From Acetobacterium sp. KB-1 (lineage in GTDB: Bacteria; Bacillota; Clostridia; Eubacteriales; Eubacteriaceae): a stretch of DNA of 64,000 nt. The position numbers were made by a program, and so were the translations under genes. The notes under the pieces were generated by a model. The model made no database searches. It was not told the DNA's origin and was given only the letters and a program-made list of their open reading frames with translations. This document shows, piece by piece, positions 52,985 to 62,060 of the stretch. The stretch covers positions 3,531,895 to 3,595,894 of the forward strand of contig NZ_CP030040.1 of NCBI RefSeq assembly GCF_003260995.1, given 5' to 3'. Positions within the stretch are counted from its first letter, which is position 1; each line of letters begins with the position of its first letter.

Positions 52985-53837
52985 CTAACGTTGTTTAATA
53001 AAGCTGGGAAGAATTTTTAATAAACCGACGAGCATAATCGTGTACAGTGGGATCAGAAAAATATTTGTAATGATCCGGGCAGGGAGTAATACAGCAATGG
53101 CCTGTCCATAAAGGTAATGATCCGGGCAGGGAGTAATACAGCAATGGCCTGTCCATAAAGGTAATGATCCGGGCAGGGAGTAATACAGCAATGGCCTGTC
53201 CATAAAGAATACTTAAAAACCACGTATTTAACAAAATTGATGTGACCAATTGTGAAACGCTGACGATAAAAAGAATGTGATCGCTGCGATATTCACGATC
53301 AAGATTGGATTTTTTTACAACAACAATGGGGAAGACCGCAAATGCGATCATCAAAACAACAAAAAGAACAAAGAATACCATGTTTAGTGGCGCTCCTTCA
53401 TAGTAAATGATGCCATTGTTAAAACTGAATATGCCGGAAATCGCCAGGATAATCGATGTCAGAACAATAAATAGCATATTGAACCATTCCAGATGTTTGA
53501 TTTTTTTGTTTCTTAACATCATAAAAAGTAGGCCCGGAATTAAACCGGTGAGTCCATTGGCCAATGTAAACCCGATAAAGAAAGGACCGCCTGGTTTAAT
53601 CATAAAGCACAAAATATCTGAAATAAAACCTACGGCAAAACCCGCCAACGGTCCAAACAAGATACCGCTTAGCATGATTGGCAAAGCAGTGATGTTAACC
53701 CGCAAAGAGGGAAAACCACCAAGAGGGATAATCACCTCAAACAGAATTTTCAGCACGATGCTGATGGCAATGAGCAGTCCACAATTGACCACAACTCGGG
53801 TCCGGGTGGAACTACTAATAAAAGCATTACTTTTCAT
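52985..53837 (-). pseudogene. folT: Folate ECF transporter S component FolT, frameshifted by a 47-bp triplication
   Basis: The first 210 residues are a good FolT S component with membrane helices and FGPLAGFAVGFISDILCFMIKPGGPFFIGFTLANGLTGLIPG near 65-105. Its expected end is YGQAIAVLLPARIITNIF and on to KILPSFIKQR, seen in another frame ending at 52985. Three copies of a 47-bp unit (53067-53207) add 94 bases, which shifts the frame, so the uninterrupted frame instead ends at 52995 with a scrambled tail and lacks the last helix. With one or four copies the protein would be whole. A THF riboswitch controls it. Might be a switch, a real lesion or an assembly error. Confidence 0.85.
53067..53207. 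repeat. Three perfect tandem copies of a 47-bp unit in folT
   Basis: Copies at 53067-53113, 53114-53160 and 53161-53207, each starting GTAATGATCCGGGCAGGGAG and ending CCTGTCCATAAAG. 47 is not a multiple of three. Confidence 0.97.
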
Positions 53838-54026
53838 AAAACCTCCTTGATTTTAAAGTAATGCTTCCGCAACCTACAATCTGCATTGTAACAGCGGAAG
53901 CGACAAGATACCGCAATGGTCACATTTCGTTTAAAGGCAACTTCCCATCCTTTAACACTTTACGCATCTTGTCTACTCTGGTATTAAATTGACATCATTT
54001 TAACATGAGTTTAAAGGTTTACACAA
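53838..54026 (-). promoter_or_regulatory. THF riboswitch and promoter of folT
   Basis: Minus-strand promoter TTGTGT (54026-54021), 18 nt, TAAAAT (54002-53997). The aptamer (53979-53893) has AGAGTAGAC, GCGTAAAGTGTTA, GATGGGAAGTTGCC, AACGAAATG and GCTTCCGC. GCGGAAGC (53870-53863) can pair with the aptamer's GCTTCCGC around a TACAAT/ATTGTA stem. There is no T-run terminator as in the folE leader; AAGGAGG (53847-53841) follows at once, so control is more likely at translation. Confidence 0.9.
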
Positions 54027-54136
54027 GGATAAATTATTATCGTTATTTTTTAATCAAAGTAGTTATTTTCAAAATTTGGAGTAGATATAGTATCAGTCAT
54101 AATAAAACTTATAAGAAAAAATGTAAATGGAGGGTA

Positions 54137-54262
54137 ATAAATAAAAAATTATGGAAGTGCAGAGTTTGTGGTTATAAAATAGAAGGCGTTGAAGCCCCAG
54201 AGCTTTGTTCAAATTGCAGATTCCCTTGGGATCAATTTGCCGCACAGAGTGAAAAGATGTAA
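54137..54262 (+). pseudogene. Rubredoxin-like domain remnant
   Basis: WKCRVCGYKIEGVEAPELC is followed by SNCRFPWDQF: the CxxC pairs of a rubredoxin of the rubrerythrin C-terminal kind. No proper start codon is found in frame. Just downstream (54267-54390) another frame has 41 open codons (KKVYDSYITNDIHMEVLGLAEKI...) that may be the next part. Probably a decayed gene, but a short real protein cannot be ruled out. Confidence 0.55.
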
Positions 54263-54529
54263 AAAAGGTTTACGATTCTTATATTACCAATGATATCCAT
54301 ATGGAAGTGCTTGGATTGGCAGAGAAAATCATTCACCTGTCAAGAAAGGGTGCAGAAATTAATCTTGACCTGGCCTGTTTACATAGTTTTTAAAAAGCAG
54401 AATCTGATTGCTATGTTATTAATGAAATGTGTAAAGCTGAAATAGTCGGACATATTTAAAAAGGAAAATGGTAAATATATATTGATGTGGAGCTAGGGTT
54501 TGTGTTATGATAGTTCAGTAAGTTTTACT

Positions 54530-54605
54530 GCTGGCGTGGCACAGATGGTAGCGCAACTGATTCGTAATCAGTAGGTCGGGGGTTCGATTCCCCCCGCTAG
54601 CTCCA
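54530..54605 (+). tRNA. tRNA-Thr (CGT)
   Basis: Acceptor GCTGGCG with CGCTAGC, anticodon stem CTGAT/ATCAG with loop TTCGTAA giving anticodon CGT, T arm GGGGGTTCGATTCCCCC, encoded CCA. A promoter TTGATG (54482-54487), 18 nt, TATGAT (54506-54511) lies before it. Its 3' end is the integration site of the islands that follow. Confidence 0.95.
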
Positions 54606-54613
54606 GTAAGAAT
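54561..54613 (+). repeat. Attachment site at the tRNA-Thr 3' end
   Basis: 53 bases from TTCGTAATCAG in the anticodon arm to CAGTAAGAAT past the CCA are repeated exactly at 61832-61884 and, with changes, at 57768-57816. Confidence 0.88.
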
Positions 54614-54719
54614 CACATAAGAGAGTCGTTTTGGTTCTCTTTTTTATTTGCGTAAAGAGTGAAATGCTTAAGAAAACCCATGAGTTGGGGATTGTTTGGG
54701 AAACTTGAAACACTCCCAT

Positions 54720-55904
54720 CTATTCTCCAAGTAAAAAATCTACGATATTGATCTGTTTGATACCATCTTCGTCCATCGGGAGCTCATCCATTGATATTAT
54801 AAATTTGGGATAGTGGTCGGCCACTTTTTTTAGTGGAGCTATTTCACGCTCAAAGGTTGCAGGGTCGAGAATAGTTGCTGAAACCTGATAGTATACCTTA
54901 TCGCTGCCGAGCATCGCAATAAAATCAATTTCTTTATCATCAACCTTACCGATATCGACCGTATAGCCACGTCTCAGAAGCTCCAGATACACAATGTTTT
55001 CAAGAATATGGCCAATGTCAGCATTTTTATCCCCGAGCAGCATGCGGCGCAGTCCAAGATCCACTAGATAATATTTTTCAAGCGATTTTAGATGCTGTTT
55101 ACCCTTGACATCATACCGGTTAGCCTTATATAGAATAAAGGCACTCGTTAGGGCTTCAATATAGTTTTCAACGGTTACTGAAGTCGTTTTTCGTCCGAAA
55201 GAAGTCAGGCTGTCGGCAATTTTCTTCGAAGACACAATATTGCCAATATTGTCAAAAAGGAATTTAATCACACTTTCAAGTAGGGGAATATCGCTGATTC
55301 GTTTTCTGGCAACGACATCCTTGAGTAAAACGGTGTTATAGATTCCCATCAGATAATCCCTGCGAATGTTCTCATCTTCAATAACCGCCACATAGGGGAA
55401 ACCGCCGTTTTTGAAATAGCTGTTCCAGGCGTCCCGCTGATCGCCGCCAACCAGTTCATAATATTCCGCAAAGGAAAGGGGCAGCATACTGATTTCGATA
55501 TATCTGCCAGAAAGCAGCGTGGCCAATTCGCCGGAAAGCATCTGAGCATTTGAACCTGTGATATAAACATCCACATCGTCTTTGATAAACAAGCTATCAA
55601 CGGCTTTCTGAAACTGAGGTACATTCTGTATTTCATCTAAAAATACATAGGTCATTTTGTTAGGAATAAGCTGCTTTGTGACATAGTCATGGAGCTTCCG
55701 ATAGTCAAGTAAATGCTCATTGGCTACGTCCTCAAAGTTAATCGAGATAATTTGATTGTCCTCAATGCCACATTCTTTCAAATAAGCTCTGAACATTAAA
55801 AGCAAGGTAGATTTTCCGCAGCGGCGAATACCCGTAATAACCTTGATGATTTTCTTGTCTTTCATTCTTTTCAACTTTTCCATATATTGTTTTCTTTGTA
55901 CCAT
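54720..55904 (-). CDS. DUF4143-type AAA ATPase
   Basis: 394 aa. N-terminal AAA_14 part with Walker A GIRRCGKSTLL near 26-36 and Walker B VFLDEIQNVPQF near 86-97, then a C-terminal DUF4143 nuclease-like domain (KYYLVDLGLRRMLLG; ENIVYLELLRRGYTVDIGKVDDKEIDFIAM near 310-340 with D-E-x-D-F). These proteins are common orphan genes on genomic islands. ATG 55904 follows GGAGGT. Role unknown. Confidence 0.9.
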   Translation of the reverse strand: MVQRKQYMEKLKRMKDKKIIKVITGIRRCGKSTLLLMFRAYLKECGIEDNQIISINFEDVANEHLLDYRKLHDYVTKQLIPNKMTYVFLDEIQNVPQFQKAVDSLFIKDDVDVYITGSNAQMLSGELATLLSGRYIEISMLPLSFAEYYELVGGDQRDAWNSYFKNGGFPYVAVIEDENIRRDYLMGIYNTVLLKDVVARKRISDIPLLESVIKFLFDNIGNIVSSKKIADSLTSFGRKTTSVTVENYIEALTSAFILYKANRYDVKGKQHLKSLEKYYLVDLGLRRMLLGDKNADIGHILENIVYLELLRRGYTVDIGKVDDKEIDFIAMLGSDKVYYQVSATILDPATFEREIAPLKKVADHYPKFIISMDELPMDEDGIKQINIVDFLLGE

Positions 55905-56302
55905 GATGAACACCTCCTATTAATGATACCATAACATGAAAAAATAATGAAGTAAACAAGTTTTCATTTTATAATATAAAAAAAATAAATAATTCGGATG
56001 TTTTATTTTGGAAAATGATAAATTCGTTTTATTGAATTAAATAAAACTCGAACGCCATAAACTTAGGGCTTCAACTTCATAACTATTTGCGTTTGGCAGC
56101 AATTGATTTTTCAAGCTGTATTACTAATAAGACCGCTCGTAGAATAAAAAAGTCTTGTTTAGCAGAGATGTCAAAGTGCTATCGATAGAAGAAATTAGAA
56201 AAATGTTTATAGAACCAATGATTTATGCAATACTGGTAGAAGAGCCATTTAGAAAGCATTGGAGTAGAAAATGGAAGTGGGGGGAAAATGGTATTGCGAC
56301 AC
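55905..56302. other. Gap between the ATPase and the IS3 element
   Basis: AT-rich, no gene supported. A short open run near 56180-56300 (IEEIRKMFIEPMIYAILVEE) may be a remnant cut by the insertion; not recognised. Confidence 0.4.
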
Positions 56303-56369
56303 TATAATGTACACGCTTGTCAAGACACGAAATTAGAAATTTTTAGATAAATCTCCTTTCGCGTTTTGA

Positions 56370-57212
56370 TTAGGCAGCCAATGCCATATTTTCATAGAAT
56401 ACAGCTGCCGGTGTTTTGTAATTGAATCGCTGGTGACCTCGCTCATTGTTATATTTAGCGATGTATTCCTTTGTCATGGCTCTCACTTCAGTGACGGTTT
56501 CCGGGTACAGCAAATACAGGCGTTCCCATTTATATGATCGAAAAAACCGTTCAATGGCAATATTGTCGGTAGCACGGCCTTTACCGTCCATGCTGATTTT
56601 TGTCGTTTTAAAGCTTTTAATCAGGTCAATATAGGCATTTGACGTAAACTGACTGCCCTGGTCACTGTTAATGATCTCAGGTGCACCATAGGTTTGAATG
56701 GCGGTTTTTATAACACGGGTGACCATGTCGGTTTGCAAGGTGTTGCTGATGGTGTATCCCACAATATAACGGGAATACCAGTCAATAATAGCGGTTAAAT
56801 ACACAAATCCATTTGGGGTTCCTATATAAGTAATGTCAATGGACCACACCTGATTCGGTTGGTTAATTTCAAGATTTCTCAGCAGGTAGGGATAAGTTTT
56901 GGCTGCTTTGGCTCGCTTACTCAGATTGGGGCCGGGATAGAAACAAACAATATCCATTTCCATCATATAACGCCTGACAAGACGCCTGCCTACTTGATGA
57001 AAGCCCAGTTTATGCAATTCATTCCTGATTCGTCTGACGCCATAGGCTGGCTCCTCAAAATGAATACGATCAATGGCGTTTTTGATATTGATTTCATCTT
57101 TGGATGGCGCAACATCTATGGGTTCATGATAAGCTGTTGATCGCGATAGCGTCAGAAGTTGGCACTGTTTTTTTATGGTTAAGAAAGGGTGCTTCCAATC
57201 AATTAACGTTCT
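56370..57212 (-). CDS. IS3-family transposase OrfB (DDE integrase domain)
   Basis: About 281 codons in the -1 frame relative to orfA, joined by frameshifting at an A-run (about 57211-57217). HTH_21-like front (DRIHFEEPAYGVRRIRNELHK), then rve core: VWSIDITYIGTPNGFVYLTAIIDWYSRYIVG (first Asp), NSDQGSQFTS (second Asp), and DNIAIERFFRSYKWERLY (Glu), end NERGHQRFNYKTPAAVF. Looks intact. Confidence 0.9.
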   Translation of the reverse strand, partial: RTLIDWKHPFLTIKKQCQLLTLSRSTAYHEPIDVAPSKDEINIKNAIDRIHFEEPAYGVRRIRNELHKLGFHQVGRRLVRRYMMEMDIVCFYPGPNLSKRAKAAKTYPYLLRNLEINQPNQVWSIDITYIGTPNGFVYLTAIIDWYSRYIVGYTISNTLQTDMVTRVIKTAIQTYGAPEIINSDQGSQFTSNAYIDLIKSFKTTKISMDGKGRATDNIAIERFFRSYKWERLYLLYPETVTEVRAMTKEYIAKYNNERGHQRFNYKTPAAVFYENMALAA

Positions 57213-57523
57213 TTTTTCTTCATTTGAGAGATTTGGATTTGTTTTTTTTTAAGCCAATCGACATCCAATGTTAATTCGCCTATTTTCTTTACGAGCAGCT
57301 CCTTTTCATCTTCATGCTCTTGTTTGAGTTTGTCAACATCTTCATTTTTCTTATTGAAGACGGCGGACATATTGGCGATAAATTCGGTTTTCCAGCGGCT
57401 TAATAATTGCTGAGATACATCATACTTCTTAGAGATCTCGGCTAACGTATTTTCTTCTCTGAGGATTTCCAGCACGAGGGCTGCTTTTTCCTCTGGGGTC
57501 CAGGTTCGTCGTTTTCTACTCAT
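57203..57523 (-). CDS. IS3-family transposase OrfA
   Basis: 106 aa. HTH_Tnp_1 protein: MSRKRRTWTPEEKAALVLEILREENTLAEISKKYDVSQQLLSRW, then a coiled-coil leucine-rich part. Ends KKKER at an A-run where a -1 slip gives the OrfAB fusion. Confidence 0.9.
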   Translation of the reverse strand: MSRKRRTWTPEEKAALVLEILREENTLAEISKKYDVSQQLLSRWKTEFIANMSAVFNKKNEDVDKLKQEHEDEKELLVKKIGELTLDVDWLKKKQIQISQMKKKER

Positions 57524-57582
57524 GTGTATAGTTTATCTTATTTTCTGGATTTTGTGTCCAACTATTTGTGGACATTATACAC

Positions 57583-57767
57583 TTTCTAACGCTGCTTTGT
57601 CTAAATGAATTACAGGCATTTTCTGGCGTCCATTTGGCGTCCGTTTCTATGAAAAAACATATTAAGTTATGAAATATATTGAAAAATATGAAAAGAGCAA
57701 TCACTTAGATGGCATAATAAAGACATTTAAGTGATTGCATGAAAGTTGTTATACGTTGACCATATAA
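57583..57767. other. Gap between IS3 and the middle att copy
   Basis: No gene. A direct copy of GAGCAATCACTTAGATGGC... with TTTAAGTGATTGCATG (about 57695-57740) can form a stem CAATCACTTA/TAAGTGATTG. Confidence 0.4.
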
Positions 57768-57816
57768 TTCGTAATCAGTAGGCCGGCGGTTCGATTCCGC
57801 CCGCTAGCTCCAGTAA
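57768..57816 (+). repeat. Second attachment site, variant tRNA-Thr 3' end
   Basis: Matches the tRNA-Thr 3' end from TTCGTAATCAG to CCAGTAA, except that the T stem reads GGCGG/CCGCC in place of GGGGG/CCCCC, a paired change that keeps the stem. A hairpin with T residues (57836-57861) follows, like the tRNA terminator. Confidence 0.85.
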
Positions 57817-57993
57817 AAAATAATTATTTATTGAAGAACGGCTTTAGATAAACGTTCTTCTTTATTTCTCTGCTTACTTTTCTTCATGGAACTCTATCTC
57901 TTTAGCCTCCTTTACCTTCAATGTCATTTTTTTATCATTTATTTTTTGTTCGGTTGCTCATTATTCAATCGCCCTCGTTTTATTTCCCTATTT

Positions 57994-58633
57994 CTATTTC
58001 AGATATTCAACGAACCAATTGGCAGCCATTTCAGCAACCCTTTCCAACGTGCCTGGTTCTTCGAAAAGATGGGTAGCTCCGGGAATAATTTCAAGTTGCT
58101 TAAGCCCGATTATTTTGCGATAGGCCTTTTGGTTTAATTCGATGACTATATTATCATTTCCCCCAACAATAAAGAGTGTTGGGGATTTTACACTTTGAAG
58201 ATGAGGCCATGCCAGATCGGGCCGGCCGCCCCTGGAAACAATAGCATTTACCTGATCTCCTAGTATTGCCGCCGCTTGCAATGCTGCCGCAGCGCCTGTA
58301 CTGGCACCAAAATATCCGATTGTAAGGTTTTTTTGTTTCTTCCTGCTGCTGTAACCATTTTGTCGTCACAAGTATCCGGTTTGCCAGTAAATCGATATTA
58401 AAACGCATTTTATATTTCATGTCTTCTTCAACCGTCAGCAAATCTAGCAGCAAAGTCCCAAGGCCATGGATTCTGAGCACCTTTGCCACATAATTATTCC
58501 GGGGACTGTTTCTGCTGCTGCCGCTTCCATGAGCAAACAGCACTACGCCTGTTGCGCTTTCTGGAATTTTCAATGAGCCGATTAACTTTATCTGTCCGTC
58601 AGGGATATGTACGATCTTATCGATGCTTTTCAT
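57994..58633 (-). pseudogene. Alpha/beta hydrolase (dienelactone hydrolase-like), frameshifted
   Basis: Two overlapping frames make one enzyme: the N-terminal half has VVLFAHGSGSSRNSPRNN near 30-47, and the C-terminal half has AIVSRGGRPDLAWPHL, PTLFIVGGNDNIV and GATHLFEEPG (catalytic His). The nucleophile region GYFGASTGAAAAL is restored if a run of seven A (58328-58334, T on plus) is read as six. Either a homopolymer error or a real break. It overlaps the phosphoribosyltransferase by four bases; the two are often paired or fused elsewhere. Confidence 0.85.
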
Positions 58634-59277
58634 GCTGATTCGTCCTTGTTTTCAAAGGCGTTAAGGATCGAAATGACTTCACTGTCTTCTACCTGTGTAA
58701 AATCTTCATAATATGCGCCAACCGCTCCCCGATAATTTGCGTCTATATCAAGCGATACTAACTCATCCACCATAGAATTCAACTTTTGGGCGGTATCATA
58801 TGGCGTTACCGGAATCGCAATAACCAGTCGTTTGGGGTTGCGTTTTTTTATCTCATCAATGGCTGCTATCATTGTAAGTCCTGTGGCAATGCCATCGTCT
58901 GCTATGATTACTATTTTTCCTTCAACCGAATACAGTGCTCTTCCCCCTAGAAATATTTCTCTGCGCCTTTTAATCTCGTTACGCACTTTTTTTATTTCCC
59001 CGGCTAGCCATTCCGGATCGATATTCTTAACTTCAGCTGAATTGCAAATAGGATCGCCATCCTCAGTTATCGCACAAATAGCGTACTCACTGTTCAGGGG
59101 ATGGCCTATTTTTTTTGTTGAAAGAATATCCAGTGGAGCATCTAGCATCTTTGCGATTTCAACCCCCAGAATCACACCGCCTCTGGGTAATGCCAATACG
59201 ATAACATCCTCGCGCTTATATTTTTCCAGAGCATTCGCCAGTTTGATTCCCGCATCTTTTCTGTTTTTAAACAACAT
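58630..59277 (-). CDS. Phosphoribosyltransferase family protein
   Basis: 215 aa. PRPP-binding loop VIIADDGIATGLTMIAAI near 116-133 and the front VLALPRGGVILGVEIAKMLDAPLDI near 27-51. Typical of the orphan phosphoribosyltransferases paired with a dienelactone-type hydrolase. Reaction unknown. Confidence 0.88.
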   Translation of the reverse strand: MLFKNRKDAGIKLANALEKYKREDVIVLALPRGGVILGVEIAKMLDAPLDILSTKKIGHPLNSEYAICAITEDGDPICNSAEVKNIDPEWLAGEIKKVRNEIKRRREIFLGGRALYSVEGKIVIIADDGIATGLTMIAAIDEIKKRNPKRLVIAIPVTPYDTAQKLNSMVDELVSLDIDANYRGAVGAYYEDFTQVEDSEVISILNAFENKDESA

Positions 59278-59699
59278 GTTTGTCCTCCTTAAATTTCTAT
59301 TAATTATCCAATACCATCTCTGAATAGATCTCTTGGGATCACCTAAACATCTGCTTTATTCTTCACTTCTACCCCATCAAAATATATTCAATCAATTTAT
59401 TCCGAATTATTCATAAACCTTGATATTTTATGAAAATGCGTCATACAAAGACTATTTTCAGGTTGATGCACCCTAAAAATGCGAAACCTTGCAAGTAAAT
59501 CAGACTTTTGAGCGACGCACTCTATCGATCAAATATCGGCTGAAAGGGTAGACGAATCCACGGGATTAAAAAAAAATAAAACACTAAATAAAAATATTAA
59601 TCCTCCAGCTATGCTGGGGAGAGTAGGGTAAACGGAAGTGTGACGTATGTTGTAAAACTGGATAGGCTACAATTAATTGGACAATAAAATTGTGAGCAG
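59278..59699. other. Gap without gene
   Basis: No gene supported. GGAAGTGTGACGTATGTTG near 59634-59652 resembles a stretch near 61953-61971, both beside istB sequences, so may be the end of an IS21 copy. Confidence 0.4.
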
Positions 59700-59947
59700 A
59701 TATGAAGGGGTTATAATAAAAAAATCGGTCGAAAAATCCTCGTTTAATTGATGGGTTTTCGTCAAACTTGCCGGTATCATAAAAACCATCTTTTTTATTT
59801 TCTCGGATACGATAGCTGTCGCCTTTGATATTGATAGTTGTGGAATAGTGTAATAGACGATCCAGTATGGCCGTGGCGACAACGTTATTCTCGAATACTT
59901 CACCCCAACTGCCATAAGATTTGTTGGAAGTGAGAATAATAGAGCTT
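59700..59947 (-). pseudogene. istB: IS21 istB remnant
   Basis: Codes for the last 70 or so residues of IstB: ILTSNKSYGSWGEVFENN, VVATAILDRLLHYSTTINIK and GDSYRIRENKKDGFYD, close to the end of the IstB at 62547. The rest of the gene is missing. Confidence 0.85.
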
Positions 59948-60198
59948 TTTTATATCGATTATCCTAAACTTGAAATTTATTTTTTTGTTGAAAAATATTT
60001 GAAAAGAAAGATATCTAAACTGAATTTGAAGGTCAGGTGATTAGAATTTATAATCGTGAAAAAAACAATATGTGATATCATTCGATATGATAAAAATAGA
60101 TAAAGAAGTGTTCAATAAGGATTGTTACAGAAAAAAATTACTATTTGTCATGGAGGAGGTATTCATGAACTTAAAATAGCGCAATGCATTTACTTTCA

Positions 60199-60224
60199 TA
60201 CTAATAATTGTTACAATATTAGTA
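60199..60224. promoter_or_regulatory. Inverted repeat before abiEi
   Basis: TACTAATA (60199-60206) and TATTAGTA (60217-60224), perfect 8-bp arms. AbiEi antitoxins bind inverted repeats before their own gene, so this is a likely operator. Confidence 0.6.
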
Positions 60225-60241
60225 CGAAAGGAAGTGAGCTT

Positions 60242-60835
60242 ATGAAACGATACGAACAGCTGGACAAATTGATTGTCGATCATGACGGAATTGTTCAAAC
60301 TTCGCAGGTTGTTGCCGAAGGAATTTCTAAACCTGTTTTTTATGATTATGTCAAAGCGAAAAAACTTGAACAGGTGGCTCATGGCGTTTATGCTTCAGCG
60401 GATGCATGGACCGATTCGCTTTACCTAATTCATATTCGAAGTAAGCAAGCTATCTTTTCCCATGAAACCGCTTTATTTCTACATGATTTGACGGTACGGG
60501 AGCTAGCACCGTATTCGATTACGGTCAAGACTGGTTATAATCCCACCCGCCTAAAAGAGGATGGAATCCAGGTTTATACGGTTAAACCGGAGCTTCATCC
60601 GGTGGGCTGCACATCCGCACAGACGCCTTTTGGGCATACGGTTCCGGTTTATGATATGGAGAGAACCATCTGTGATCTGATCCGCAGTCGAAAAGGGATT
60701 GAAATCCAAATCTTTCAAGATGCAATAAAGCAATATGTCGGGCGTAAAGATAAAAATCTGCGAACACTGATGCAATATGCATCCCTGTTTCGTGTTGAAA
60801 AAATCTTGAGACAATATCTGGAGGTACTGTTATGA
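60242..60835 (+). CDS. AbiEi-type antitoxin / transcriptional regulator
   Basis: 197 aa. N-terminal winged helix (DGIVQTSQVVAEGISKPVFYDYVKAKKLEQVAHGVYASAD near 18-57) and C-terminal AbiEi_3-like domain (SHETALFLHDL near 75, PVYDMERTICDLIRSR near 137). Antitoxin of a type IV toxin-antitoxin phage-abortive system; represses its own operon. ATG 60242 with AAAGGAAG. Confidence 0.88.
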   Translation: MKRYEQLDKLIVDHDGIVQTSQVVAEGISKPVFYDYVKAKKLEQVAHGVYASADAWTDSLYLIHIRSKQAIFSHETALFLHDLTVRELAPYSITVKTGYNPTRLKEDGIQVYTVKPELHPVGCTSAQTPFGHTVPVYDMERTICDLIRSRKGIEIQIFQDAIKQYVGRKDKNLRTLMQYASLFRVEKILRQYLEVLL

Positions 60836-61684
60836 TTAAGACATCAAAACAATTGAAGGATTTGATCCGGAATCTTTCAAAAAAGAAAGCGGCAGATGCT
60901 CAGATGCTGCTGCGTCATTATATGATGGAACGTTTTCTGGAGCGAATTTCTCTTTCTGAATATAAAGATCAATTTATTTTGAAGGGAGGGATTCTGGTGA
61001 CAGCAATGATCGGATTGAATGCACGATCGACGATGGATTTGGATGCTACGGTAAAAGGCATCAAAGTGAATGCTGAAGATGTCGAGCAGATTATTGCTTC
61101 GATTGCCTCGGTGCCTTTAGATGATGGTATATCTTTCCGTATCAAGAGCATTGGTGAGATAATGGATGAAGCCGAGTATCCGGGAATCCGGGTTAATATG
61201 GAGACGAGATTTGATGGCGTGATCACACCGATTAAGGTTGATATTTCCACAGGTGATATCATTACTCCCAAAGAAGTGCGTTATCAATTAAAGCTGATGC
61301 TGGAAGAACGTAAAATTGATTGGGGCTTACAACCTCGAGACGATTCTGGCCGAAAAGTTGGAAACCATTATTTCCCGCAATACTGCCAATACCCGCATGA
61401 GAGATTTTTATGACATCCACAGCCTGCTTCAACTGTATGGTGAAAACATGAATCCTGCAGTTTTCAATCAGGCACTGATGGCAACTGCGAACAAGCGTGG
61501 TACAGAGCATTATTTAACCGATATGCTGTTAATCGTTGATGAAGTGGAAAATAGCAGTGTCATGGAAAACCTTTGGCTGGCTTATCAAAAGAAATTTTCT
61601 TATGCATCGGAAATTACCTGGAAGACAATCATGGAATCCGTCCGTAATTGCATGGGGTTGATCAGAATGGAGGGCAGACATTAG
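60832..61684 (+). pseudogene. AbiEii nucleotidyltransferase toxin, frameshifted
   Basis: The first frame (60832-61413) has the nucleotidyltransferase core FILKGGILVTAMIGLNARSTMDLDATVKG near 44-72 (G-G and D-x-D). The rest, NLETILAEKLETIISRNTANTRMRDFYDIHSLL, is in a different frame (to 61684). The shift lies near 61312-61325. If real, the toxin would lack its C-terminal part and be inactive. It starts four bases before the AbiEi stop. Confidence 0.85.
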
Positions 61685-61831
61685 TTATTTTATGGTACGT
61701 TCGTTTTTTGGTTAATAAATGAAAGTGGTAATTCATGTACAAGTATAAACATTCGAAAAAAAGAGTAAAACGTGTCGTAAACATGTCGCATATCATATAT
61801 AAATGTCCGCAATAAGACATTTACCTACTGT

Positions 61832-61884
61832 TTCGTAATCAGTAGGTCGGGGGTTCGATTCCCCCCGCTAGCTCCAGTAAGAAT
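61832..61884 (+). repeat. Third attachment site, exact tRNA-Thr 3' end
   Basis: Identical over 53 bases to 54561-54613, followed by a hairpin and T run (about 61896-61930) like the terminator of the tRNA. Marks the far end of the integrated DNA. Confidence 0.88.
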
Positions 61885-61952
61885 ATAATATTTTATTAAA
61901 AGAATGGCTTTAATTAGCGGTTCTTTTTTTATTTTTTGAATTATGTTTCCAC

Positions 61953-62060
61953 CGAAAGTGTGACCTACTGTGAAAAATCAAAAAACTCTGGCTATTTCTG
62001 GTTATTTTACCCCTATTATTTGTCGTACTTGTAGCCTACTTTTTGTCGTACTTTTCACAA
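61953..62060. mobile_element. Possible IS21 end region
   Basis: Contains two spaced copies of TTTGTCGTACTT and CGAAAGTGTGACCTACTGTG. IS21-type elements carry such multiple repeats at their ends. The rest of 61885-62361 holds no gene I can support. Confidence 0.35.

Larger units (their letters stand above)
56303..57579 (-). mobile_element. IS3-family insertion sequence
   Basis: About 1.28 kb with two transposase frames and imperfect inverted ends that both begin TATAATGT (56303-56310 and complement of 57572-57579) and continue with matching GACAC and AAAT blocks. Outside, CAC occurs directly on both sides (56300-56302, 57580-57582), a 3-bp target duplication as usual for IS3. Confidence 0.85.

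Noticed and set aside
53067..53207. Tandem repeats considered as a CRISPR array
   Set aside because: The copies abut with no spacers, lie inside folT, and there are no cas genes. The same holds for 62362-62592.
57516..57704. 62-aa minus-strand frame next to the IS3 end, considered as an integrase tail
   Set aside because: Mostly covers the IS end and AT-rich DNA; no integrase active-site residues are present.
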